Position numbers and translations under genes: made by a program. Positions 8,123 through 13,850 of a stretch of DNA of 13,871 nt are shown here, piece by piece. Position 1 is the first letter of the stretch; each line of letters begins with the position of its first letter. The stretch covers positions 1 to 13,871 of the forward strand of contig NZ_JARFPL010000050.1 of the NCBI RefSeq assembly GCF_029167205.1, read 5' to 3'. The notes under the pieces are model-generated. The model was not told the DNA's origin, did not search any database, and was given only the letters and a program-made list of their open reading frames with translations. The DNA is from Methanocrinis alkalitolerans (GTDB lineage Archaea; Halobacteriota; Methanosarcinia; Methanotrichales; Methanotrichaceae).

Positions 8123-8808
8123 TGAAGAACGGAGATCTTCTCCGGCTTCTTGCCGCCCACCGGGACTCGAACGCCCGGCTGATGGCCCGGGCGAGGACCC
8201 TCTCGCCGGAGGAGGTGGATGCATCGACGGACCCGCAGGTCCTCAGGATCCGGAGGATGGCCCTCGCCGTCCGGGGCGAGGTCTGCAGGATGAGGGGATT
8301 TGTCAGGCTTGCCCCCCTGGGGGACCGGGTCCTCTGGGGGAGGATCTCCCCCCACCACGACGTCGGGTTTGAGGTCGCCGACTTCTTCGCGAGGAGGTTT
8401 CCCGGAAAGATGATCGTCCTCGGGGACAAGAAGAGGTCCTGGTCGTCCCTATACGCCGGGGGCGACATCCTCCACGAGGTGGGAGGCGTCCTCTCCACCA
8501 CCCTGGCGGAGATATCCAGGATCGTGGATCTGAGGTTCGAGGGGGGCGAGGAGGGGCGCGAGGTGTCGGAAGAGAAGGGAGGAGAAGAGCGAGACGAAAA
8601 GGAGGTGGAGCCGCAGCATATTGGGGCTGAGGAGGGGGCCGGGACGGCGGCCGCCGACCTCTGGAGCGTCTACTATCTAAGCCAGGACGTCCCCCGGAGG
8701 GCCGGAGGGAGAAGGTACGGCGGGCGGATATCCCGGCGGGCCCTCCGGTCCACGGGCCTCGATGCCGAAAAGGAGGGCGGAAGCGCGAGGCTTCAGGATT
8801 TCACTTGA
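8122..8808 (+). CDS. DUF4130-domain protein, partner of the radical SAM DNA protein
   Basis: The 228-residue product carries the DUF4130 signature found in the TIGR03915 family: MRGFVRL (57-63), then SPHHDVGFEVADFFARRFPGK (76-96) and GDKKRSWSSLY (101-111). Members are coupled to the radical SAM gene seen here and are assumed to act in DNA metabolism; the biochemical role is unknown to me. ATG 8122 overlaps the upstream TGA, and GGTGGGGGG lies just before it, so I prefer it to the GTG at 8110. The stretch 139-175 is strongly acidic low-complexity sequence. The end (LWSVYY near 180 onward) retains only weak similarity to the usual C-terminus, so that part is divergent or degraded. The last 8 bp overlap the end of the opposing ogg gene. 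Confidence 0.85.
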   Translation: MKNGDLLRLLAAHRDSNARLMARARTLSPEEVDASTDPQVLRIRRMALAVRGEVCRMRGFVRLAPLGDRVLWGRISPHHDVGFEVADFFARRFPGKMIVLGDKKRSWSSLYAGGDILHEVGGVLSTTLAEISRIVDLRFEGGEEGREVSEEKGGEERDEKEVEPQHIGAEEGAGTAAADLWSVYYLSQDVPRRAGGRRYGGRISRRALRSTGLDAEKEGGSARLQDFT

Positions 8809-9451
8809 AGATCTCCCCCGTCTCCTTCGACCAGAGGAGGAGGTCGAGGTGGCCCATGGGGATCCCCGTCTTTTGCGAGAACTCCATCATCCTCCCCTCG
8901 ATCTCCAGGTACCTCTTCTTGGTGAGGGACTTGGGGATCTCGTCGATGACGCCCAAGACGACAAGATTCTTCAGGATGTGCCGGTCGAGGATGGCGAGAT
9001 CCTCCGCGAGGCCGATGTTGCGCAGGAAGTGGCCCGCCTCCTTGTAGCCCAACCCCGAAACGTTTCCGACGAGCCACTCCCGGGCCGCATATGCGTCGGA
9101 GAAGCCCTCCAGTACCGCCCTGACGGCCAGCCGGCCGTTTCGAGTGAACTGGCGGCGGGCGGCGACGATCCGCCCCGCCTTCGTCTCGGCAAACCTGACC
9201 CTAGATAGCTCCCCCACCACCTCACAAGCGCTGCCGCAGAAGAGGAGGCGGCACCCCCGTAGCCGCTCGACGGCGGGCCAGCAGACCCTCGCCCGGGACT
9301 GGGGCGTCAGCAGACAGAAGGCGAGCTCGGCGAAGAGGTCCTCGTCCGATCCGGCGGCCCAGACCCGCCGGAAGTCGGCGAGACGGGCCTCTATCTCCTC
9401 CTTGCTCGCCCCGTGGAAGATTGCGAGCTCTTCGATTCTATCGGGGTTCAT
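8801..9451 (-). CDS. ogg: 8-oxoguanine DNA glycosylase/AP lyase, archaeal Ogg2 type
   Basis: This 216-residue enzyme removes 8-oxoguanine from DNA and nicks the abasic site in base-excision repair. The helix-hairpin-helix VSGLGYKEAGHFLRN (131-145) holds the expected Schiff-base lysine K137. The activating aspartate is D156 in AILDRHILK. The C-terminus LLLWSKETGEIFK is typical of Ogg2, whose terminal lysine helps recognise 8-oxoguanine. The length matches the family (about 205-220). The start is ATG 9449-9451, with GGGAGGGG just upstream on the minus strand. It converges on the DUF4130 gene with an 8-bp overlap (8801-8808), so the two transcripts have complementary 3' ends. Its closeness to the radical SAM pair makes a small DNA-repair neighbourhood. 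Confidence 0.94.
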   Translation of the reverse strand: MNPDRIEELAIFHGASKEEIEARLADFRRVWAAGSDEDLFAELAFCLLTPQSRARVCWPAVERLRGCRLLFCGSACEVVGELSRVRFAETKAGRIVAARRQFTRNGRLAVRAVLEGFSDAYAAREWLVGNVSGLGYKEAGHFLRNIGLAEDLAILDRHILKNLVVLGVIDEIPKSLTKKRYLEIEGRMMEFSQKTGIPMGHLDLLLWSKETGEIFK

Positions 9452-10146
9452 CGCCCCTCCCTCGTCGCCGGCCGATAAGACGGTGTCGGAAGGGCGAAGT
9501 CTTTCTAAAGGGGCGTACTGAGGAAGGGGCAGACGATCCCAGCGCCGTCAGGAACCAAGCCTATTTTATCCGCCAATGAGAATGTCTTCAGGATTTCCTT
9601 CGTTCCCGTTGACTGAGCGAACCTCCCTCACCGCCTGCAGGTTGGTTATCATCATAAAATATAGAAGGCATTCCATAGGTCATCGGTAAGGAGTTTAAGC
9701 TACACAATATCTCTATTTTCACATAAATTATACGTTATCTAGATTTGATCCAATTTTAATACCGACTTGCTGTAGCCTCTTTGACCAAGCTAACCTCACT
9801 GAACTTGCTACCGAGATCGCTGAATCATCGCGATTCTTCTCTTAACCGATGACCAATGGAAGGCATTCCATGTCTCCATCCTCGCGGTCGACTCATTACA
9901 TACCATATCACGATTGCGAATTTTGCCATCATTATGAACCTAAGCGCCAGATCGGGCAACGACAAATTAAACAATTAACGGCGTAATGCATAAATAGAAA
10001 GAGATCGGATATCCAGATTTAGAGTGAGTTAGACCAACCGCGACTCGCTCAGATCGGATTAATAACAAGTTGGTACAGACTAATAAATAGGGGTCAAGGT
10101 GTAGAATTCTGATAGATTTAGGAAAGATTTGGAGCTAAATAAGCAT
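9452..10146. other. Long AT-rich intergenic region
   Basis: There is no convincing gene in about 700 bp. Short frames near its left end extend from the ogg region and look non-coding. The region holds the inverted-repeat pair at 9661-9872. Base composition changes here from the GC-rich repair genes to the lower-GC locus on the right. I see no tRNA or recognisable small RNA. Confidence 0.6.
9661..9872. repeat. Inverted-repeat pair, about 210 bp, possible MITE or IS remnant
   Basis: The right arm (9841-9871) reads CTTAACCGATGACCAATGGA and continues AGGCATTCCAT. The left arm (9661-9690), read on the minus strand, gives CTTACCGATGACCTATGGAA, a near match with the same order of parts. The right arm also folds on itself (ATGGAA GGCA TTCCAT). 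About 150 bp without a gene lie between the arms. The same motif occurs at 106-125. The structure suits a small non-autonomous transposable element or its remnant. I found no clear target-site duplication. Confidence 0.5.
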
Positions 10147-10152
10147 TATAAA
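10147..10152 (+). promoter_or_regulatory. TATA-like box upstream of the Tyr/Cys-repeat protease
   Basis: TATAAA at 10147-10152, inside CATTATAAAG, is the best TATA-like element before the gene. It would place a transcript start around 10175 and leave a leader of roughly 90 nt. Other AT-rich strings nearby make this tentative. Confidence 0.4.
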
Positions 10153-10206
10153 GGGGGGATTATTAGTTATAGAAATGAAGTTTAACCATAATGTGTAGCT
10201 TCGGAG

Positions 10207-10243
10207 ATACACCCCAAAAGATGGGGTATTGGCATAAAAATGC
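10207..10243 (+). promoter_or_regulatory. Two short hairpins in the leader of the protease gene
   Basis: ACCCC (10211-10215) pairs with GGGGT (10223-10227) around an A-rich loop, and the stem can extend by AT/AT at 10207 and 10228 across a small bulge. Immediately after, GCAT (10232-10235) pairs with ATGC (10240-10243) around AAAA. Both lie just before the ribosome binding site, so they could affect translation. Confidence 0.4.
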
Positions 10244-10252
10244 TTAAATTTT

Positions 10253-10258
10253 GGAGGT
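10253..10258 (+). promoter_or_regulatory. Ribosome binding site, GGAGGT
   Basis: A consensus GGAGGT lies 6 nt before ATG 10265. It selects this start rather than the in-frame ATG 16 codons later. Confidence 0.75.
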
Positions 10259-10264
10259 AGGTAT

Positions 10265-12010
10265 ATGGTTGAAGAGGCAAAAACATCACCGAAGAAAGGA
10301 AAAGGTGAAACTATGCAGGTTATCGTGGAGATACGAATGCCGAAAGGAGAGGGACCCGGCTTTGCTCTTCAGATGGCAGGGGGACTGACCGTCTCGGGAT
10401 TTCGGCTGGATACAGAATATAAACCGGTGCCTGTTCCCTCGTCATCGAAGGAGCCGGGAATGGCTTTGGATCTGGAAGCAAAACGTGAAGAGATCGTCCT
10501 TGTGCGAGGTGAGATAGCGAAGGACAATATTGAGGATCTCAAGAAGCAACCCAACGTGATAAACGTCTGGCCAGATGCCAAGATCGCCCCTTTTGAGAAA
10601 AAAGATTTCTCAGATAACGTCATATTGGCCTCCAAAGAGGCTTTCGGTACATGTCCCATACCGCCATGCGACTGCGAACCATGGAATGCGAAGGGAGGAA
10701 TCTCCGACGTCGCCAAATATCTTGGCGTTGACAAGATCTGGGATGCGGGATACAAGGGCAACGGGATGGTAATCGGCGTGGTCGACGGCGGCATAACCGC
10801 CCAAGGTCGCGTGACCGGCGGCAAGATACCAAATGTGACGGGAGGATGGCCTGTTTCCGATTGGGGCACGAAGGATCTATGGGACCACGGAAATATGTGT
10901 GCCACAGACGTTTTGGGAATGGCCCCACAAGCCAACGTCTACGACCTCAGGATCGCAGCCGACACGATGAGCGGCCTGATATCCAACGCCATTCAAGCGT
11001 ATGAGTGGGCAATACAGCAGCATAAGAAGGATGGAACCCCTCACGTTCTGAGCAACAGCTGGGGCGTCTACCAGAAGAACTGGGACGTGGAGTACGCGAC
11101 AAATCCCAATCACCCCTTCACCAAGAAGGTGGAAGAGGCGATCAACGAGGGGATACTCGTACTATTCGCGGCTGGCAATTGTGGAGAGGCATGCCCCAGC
11201 AGCAATTGCGGAGGCGATAAAGGACCTGGCAAGAGCATCTGGGGGGCTAACGGCCACCCTGCGGTCATGACTGTAGGGGCTGCCAACACCGAGGGAAAGC
11301 TGGTCGGATATAGCAGTCAGGGACCTGCATCACTGGATGAGCATAAGCCCGACTTCTGCGCGATAAGTCACTTTAAGGGCTACTTCACCAGCGATACCGG
11401 CACTTCTGCCGCCTGTCCCGTCGCAGCTGGTGTGGTTGCGCTCCTCAAACAGTACAAATCTTCGTACACCCAAAGCGCGGTGAAACAGGATCTGAAGAAT
11501 ACAGCTAATAACATAGGTCCTGATGGATGGGATAAGCATTCCGGATCCGGAATAATCCAGCCAGCCAAGATAGTTGTGACGGAAGAAGGAGGAGTAGAAA
11601 GCTGCGATAAAAATAAAGAGCTCGCTTCGAAATATCTGGAAGCCTACAAGATAGAGGGGGACAACAGGTACCTCTGCTACTATTACTACTACCTGGCAAA
11701 GTACTATTACTGCATGTATCAGCAGACTGGTAACCAGAAGCACCTCTGCTACTATTACTACTACCTGGCTTTGTACTATCGTTGTGCATATCAGGTGACT
11801 AATAACCAGAAGAACCTCTGCTACAGTTACTACTACCTGGCTTCGTACTACTGCTGCATGTATAAGGTGACTGACGACAAGAGATATCTCTGCTACTGCT
11901 ACTACTATGTGGCAATGTACTACTACTGCCTGTACAGGACGACCTGGGACCAGAAGTATTTGGGACTTTACCAGCAGTATGCGACAGCCTACAAAAATTG
12001 CATACAGTAG
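10265..12010 (+). CDS. Subtilase with C-terminal Tyr/Cys-rich 24-residue repeats
   Basis: The 581-residue protein is an S8 serine endopeptidase. Residues 1 to about 110 resemble a subtilase prodomain (IVLVRGEIAKDNIEDLKKQP near 77-96). The catalytic residues are D174 (VVDGG), H208 (LWDHGN), oxyanion N305 (FAAGN) and S381 (TGTSAACP), so it should be active. No signal peptide or membrane anchor precedes them. The catalytic part is rich in Cys: C130, C135, C137 (CPIPPCDC) and C306, C310, C315. Residues 446-581 form a separate domain: one degenerate cap, four 24-residue repeats (469-564) and a degenerate end cap, dominated by Tyr with Cys at fixed places. I know of no named family for this tail. 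The next gene carries the same domain, so the two probably act together. G+C is clearly below that of the flanking genes. Confidence 0.9.
   Translation: MVEEAKTSPKKGKGETMQVIVEIRMPKGEGPGFALQMAGGLTVSGFRLDTEYKPVPVPSSSKEPGMALDLEAKREEIVLVRGEIAKDNIEDLKKQPNVINVWPDAKIAPFEKKDFSDNVILASKEAFGTCPIPPCDCEPWNAKGGISDVAKYLGVDKIWDAGYKGNGMVIGVVDGGITAQGRVTGGKIPNVTGGWPVSDWGTKDLWDHGNMCATDVLGMAPQANVYDLRIAADTMSGLISNAIQAYEWAIQQHKKDGTPHVLSNSWGVYQKNWDVEYATNPNHPFTKKVEEAINEGILVLFAAGNCGEACPSSNCGGDKGPGKSIWGANGHPAVMTVGAANTEGKLVGYSSQGPASLDEHKPDFCAISHFKGYFTSDTGTSAACPVAAGVVALLKQYKSSYTQSAVKQDLKNTANNIGPDGWDKHSGSGIIQPAKIVVTEEGGVESCDKNKELASKYLEAYKIEGDNRYLCYYYYYLAKYYYCMYQQTGNQKHLCYYYYYLALYYRCAYQVTNNQKNLCYSYYYLASYYCCMYKVTDDKRYLCYCYYYVAMYYYCLYRTTWDQKYLGLYQQYATAYKNCIQ
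11600..12007 (+). repeat. Tyr/Cys repeat domain in the protease: four full repeats plus caps
   Basis: Four 72-bp units at 11669-11740, 11741-11812, 11813-11884 and 11885-11956 encode 24-residue repeats. Each runs (Y/H/N)LC, a run of mostly Tyr, LA or VA, more Tyr, Cys at position 15, then Tyr/Gln and a polar loop (TGN, TNN, TDD). A degenerate unit precedes them (11600-11668, ELASKYLEAYKIEGDNR) and another follows (11957-12007, ending AYKNCIQ). Leu2-Leu9-Met/Leu16 fall on one helical stripe, suggesting an 18-residue helix plus a 6-residue loop per unit. Confidence 0.9.
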
Positions 12011-12049
12011 GCCAGATGGATCTGTCATAGTCTCGAAACTGAGTCAATA

Positions 12050-12086
12050 GAGGGCCATGATGTTGAAATCAGCACTTCTGGCCCTC
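12050..12086 (+). terminator. Hairpin between the two Tyr/Cys-repeat genes
   Basis: GAGGGCCA (12050-12057) pairs perfectly with TGGCCCTC (12079-12086), and an inner stem TGAT/ATCA (12058-12061 with 12068-12071) extends it. It sits in the 117-bp gap between the genes. No T-run follows, so partial termination, RNA processing or 3'-end protection are all possible. It may set the ratio of protease to repeat protein if the genes share a transcript. Confidence 0.45.
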
Positions 12087-12114
12087 AAAGCTTCAAAACG
12101 AATTGTTATAGCTA

Positions 12115-12122
12115 GAAGGTGG
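12115..12122 (+). promoter_or_regulatory. Ribosome binding site that decides the start of the repeat protein
   Basis: GAAGGTGG ends 5 nt before ATG 12128. The alternative start GTG 12119 lies inside this site, so ATG 12128 is the better start. Confidence 0.65.
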
Positions 12123-12127
12123 ATAAG

Positions 12128-13558
12128 ATGAAGAAACTCCCTGGAATATGTCCTGAGTGCCTCGAACCGAGGATGAAAATGATGGATATGGCGGCTCCAG
12201 AACTTCCTGGAATGGGTATGGCGGCTCCAGAACTTCCTGGAATGGGTATGGCGGCTCCAGAACTTCCTGGAATGGGTATGGCGGCTCCAGAACTTCCTGG
12301 AATGGGTATGGCCGCTCCAGAACTTCCTGGAATGGGTATGGCCGCTCCAGAACTTCCTGGAATTGGAATGGCGGCTCCAGAACTTCCTGGAATTGGAATG
12401 GCGGCTCCAGAACTTCCTGGAATTGGTATGGCCGCTCCAGAACTTCCTGGAATGGGTATGGCCGCTCCAGAACTTCCTGGAATTGGTATGGCCGCTCCAG
12501 AACTTCCTGGAATTGGTATGGCCGCTCCAGAACTTTCTGGAATTGGTATGGCCGCTCCAGAACTTCCTGGAATTGGTATGGCCGCTCCTGAGCTTCCTGG
12601 AATTGGTATGGCCGCTCCTGAACTTCCTGGAATTGGTATGGCCGCTCCTGATCTTCCTGGGATGGGAATGGCCGCTCCTGATCTTCCTGGGATGGGAATG
12701 GCCGCTCCTGATCTTCCTGGGATGGGAATGGCCGCTCCTGATCTTCCTGGGATAGGAATGGCCGCTCCTGAAATTCCGGCGATGGGCACAGCAGCCCCCG
12801 AGCTTCCAGCCATGGGCGTCGGGACCAGTCCCGCTGCAATGGCAGCTCCTAAAATGGAGGAGATCACATCATCCTCAGGTTGCAGTCAATACAGTAATGC
12901 CGCATCGAGCTATTATCAAACATACCATAGTACTGGCTCTAGGATATACCTCTGCTACTATTACTACTATCTGGGACAGTATTACTACTGCCTGTATCAG
13001 CAGAGCGGTAAAAGGGTCTACCTATGCTATTATTACTACTACATGGCACAGTATAACTACTGCATGTATCAGGTGACCAATACCAGGAGCTACCTCTGCA
13101 ACTACTACTACTACCTGGCACTGTACAACAACTGCATGTATCAGGCGACCAATAACAGGAGCTACCTCTGCAACTACTACTACTACCTGGCACTGTACAA
13201 CAACTGCATGTATCAGGCGACCAATACCAGGAGCTACCTCTGCAACTACTACTACTACCTGGCACTGTACAACAACTGCATGTATCAGGCGACCAATAAC
13301 AGGAGTTATCTCTGCAACTACTACTACTACCTGGCACAGTACAACAACTGCCTGTATCAGACAAGCGGTAACAAGAGCTACCTCTGCTACTACTACTACT
13401 ACCTGGCACAGTACTACTACTGCCTGTATCAGACAAGCGGTAACAAGAGCTACCTCTGCTACTACTACTACTTCATGGCATTGTACTACAACTGCGTCGG
13501 AAATACGAGCTTGTACAATAGCTACATCACTGCGTACCAGAGTTGCATAAGTAGTTAA
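12128..13558 (+). CDS. Decapeptide-array protein with Tyr/Cys repeat domain (unrecognised family)
   Basis: The 476-residue product belongs to no family I recognise. Residues 1-20 form a short leader with CPEC (C8, C11). Residues 21-230 are 21 tandem decapeptides with consensus MAAPELPGMG or MAAPELPGIG. Residues 231-250 are a Ser/Ala-containing linker. Residues 251-476 are the Tyr/Cys domain: a cap (GCSQYSNAASSYYQTY), eight 24-residue units (the last shortened in its loop) and an end cap (YITAYQSCISS). About 40% of residues in the purest units are Tyr. No signal peptide is seen. The preceding gene, 117 bp away on the same strand, is a subtilase with the same domain, so this protein may be its substrate, its partner, or a co-assembling component. 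Structural, adhesive, metal-binding or peptide-precursor roles are all open. The array length probably varies between strains. Confidence 0.85.
   Translation: MKKLPGICPECLEPRMKMMDMAAPELPGMGMAAPELPGMGMAAPELPGMGMAAPELPGMGMAAPELPGMGMAAPELPGIGMAAPELPGIGMAAPELPGIGMAAPELPGMGMAAPELPGIGMAAPELPGIGMAAPELSGIGMAAPELPGIGMAAPELPGIGMAAPELPGIGMAAPDLPGMGMAAPDLPGMGMAAPDLPGMGMAAPDLPGIGMAAPEIPAMGTAAPELPAMGVGTSPAAMAAPKMEEITSSSGCSQYSNAASSYYQTYHSTGSRIYLCYYYYYLGQYYYCLYQQSGKRVYLCYYYYYMAQYNYCMYQVTNTRSYLCNYYYYLALYNNCMYQATNNRSYLCNYYYYLALYNNCMYQATNTRSYLCNYYYYLALYNNCMYQATNNRSYLCNYYYYLAQYNNCLYQTSGNKSYLCYYYYYLAQYYYCLYQTSGNKSYLCYYYYFMALYYNCVGNTSLYNSYITAYQSCISS
12188..12817 (+). repeat. 21 tandem 30-bp units encoding decapeptides
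   Basis: Units begin every 30 bp from 12188 to 12788. The first four are nearly identical, all with ATGGCGGCTCCAGAACTTCC. Those downstream change step by step: GCC for GCG codons, CCT for CCA, then Asp for Glu from 12638. The last two (12758 and 12788) are the most divergent. Variation at the peptide level is confined mostly to Met/Ile at position 9, Glu/Asp at position 5, and single Pro-to-Ser or Gly-to-Ala changes. Confidence 0.95.
12878..13555 (+). repeat. Tyr/Cys repeat domain in the decapeptide protein: eight units plus caps
   Basis: 72-bp units start at 12947 and repeat to 13522; a degenerate cap precedes them (12878-12946) and another follows (13523-13555). Units 3, 4 and 5 (13091-13306) are almost identical in DNA and alternate between loops NNRS and NTRS, pointing to a recent 144-bp duplication. 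Runs of TAC/TAT triplets make the DNA microsatellite-like, and slippage would stay in frame. Confidence 0.93.
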
Positions 13559-13568
13559 GAAATAGGCA

Positions 13569-13602
13569 AGGCCTGGACCGATGTAATGCGGTCCTCAGGC
13601 CT
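13569..13602 (+). terminator. Hairpin after the repeat-protein gene
   Basis: AGGCCTGGACCG (13569-13580) pairs with CGGTCCTCAGGCCT (13589-13602), giving 12 base pairs with a 2-nt bulge and an 8-nt loop. It starts 10 nt after the stop codon. It lacks a T-run and probably protects or processes the 3' end. Confidence 0.5.
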
Positions 13603-13628
13603 ATACCACCAAGGATCGAGGAGAAGAA

Positions 13629-13671
13629 GAGGAGGATTTTGCAGCTATCCTCCTCCCATTCACCATTTTTT
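13629..13671 (+). terminator. Hairpin plus T-run, likely transcription terminator
   Basis: GAGGAGGAT (13629-13637) pairs perfectly with ATCCTCCTC (13647-13655), and TTTTTT follows at 13666-13671. The stem and nearby T-run suit termination of the protease/repeat-protein transcript. Confidence 0.6.
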
Positions 13672-13794
13672 CAACACTATTTTATTCGGCTATGGTAAGA
13701 ATCTCAATCGCTTCGTCGATGATCGATCCGGCATTTCGCATTAACCCGTCGTTCCGCACTAACGGTCTAATTTCCAAACATTTTCCCTATAATT

Positions 13795-13820
13795 TATAGC
13801 AAAGATTTATTAAATATCCC
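13795..13820 (+). promoter_or_regulatory. AT-rich TATA-like region before the last gene
   Basis: TTATAGCAAAGATTTATTAA and the bases after it form a TATA-like stretch 30-55 bp before the ATG at 13851, as expected for a short-leader archaeal transcript. The exact box cannot be chosen. Confidence 0.4.
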
Positions 13821-13850
13821 GTTATATGCGTTTTTTTAGGGGTAGCATCT

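Noticed and set aside
8690..8808. Frameshift in the DUF4130 gene hiding a normal C-terminus
   Set aside because: Another frame contains MPKRRAEARGF, faintly like the usual MPKRYW end. The match is too short, and no single shift restores the rest of the family pattern.
10265..12010. Direct assignment of the protease as a PatA/PatG-type RiPP protease
   Set aside because: Only the general subtilase fold and the multi-repeat neighbour agree. No RiPP maturation enzymes, heterocyclase or recognition sequences are present, so this remains an analogy.
11330..12028. 232-residue minus-strand frame opposite the protease tail, Val/Ile-rich and membrane-like
   Set aside because: It is produced by reading the Tyr/Cys codon runs backwards; the plus strand has the catalytic domain and start signals.
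12157..12755. Other plus-strand frames in the array (repeated NGYGGSRTSW and FLELVWPLQN types)
   Set aside because: They are open only because of the same repeat period, and they begin and end within the array without start signals.
12188..12817. CRISPR-like reading of the 30-bp periodic region
   Set aside because: The units are contiguous with no unique spacers and code in frame for a regular decapeptide.
12093..12867. Long minus-strand frames across the decapeptide array, with products such as repeated IPIPGSSGAA
   Set aside because: The 30-bp period is a multiple of three, so any frame without a stop in one unit stays open across all units. The plus-strand frame continues into the Tyr/Cys domain and has a ribosome binding site, so the others are shadows.
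11669..13522. Tyr/Cys repeats as transmembrane helices
   Set aside because: The 18-residue segments are aromatic and fairly hydrophobic, but Tyr hydroxyls and many Asn/Gln make a membrane span doubtful, and there is no signal or anchor pattern. It is not fully excluded.
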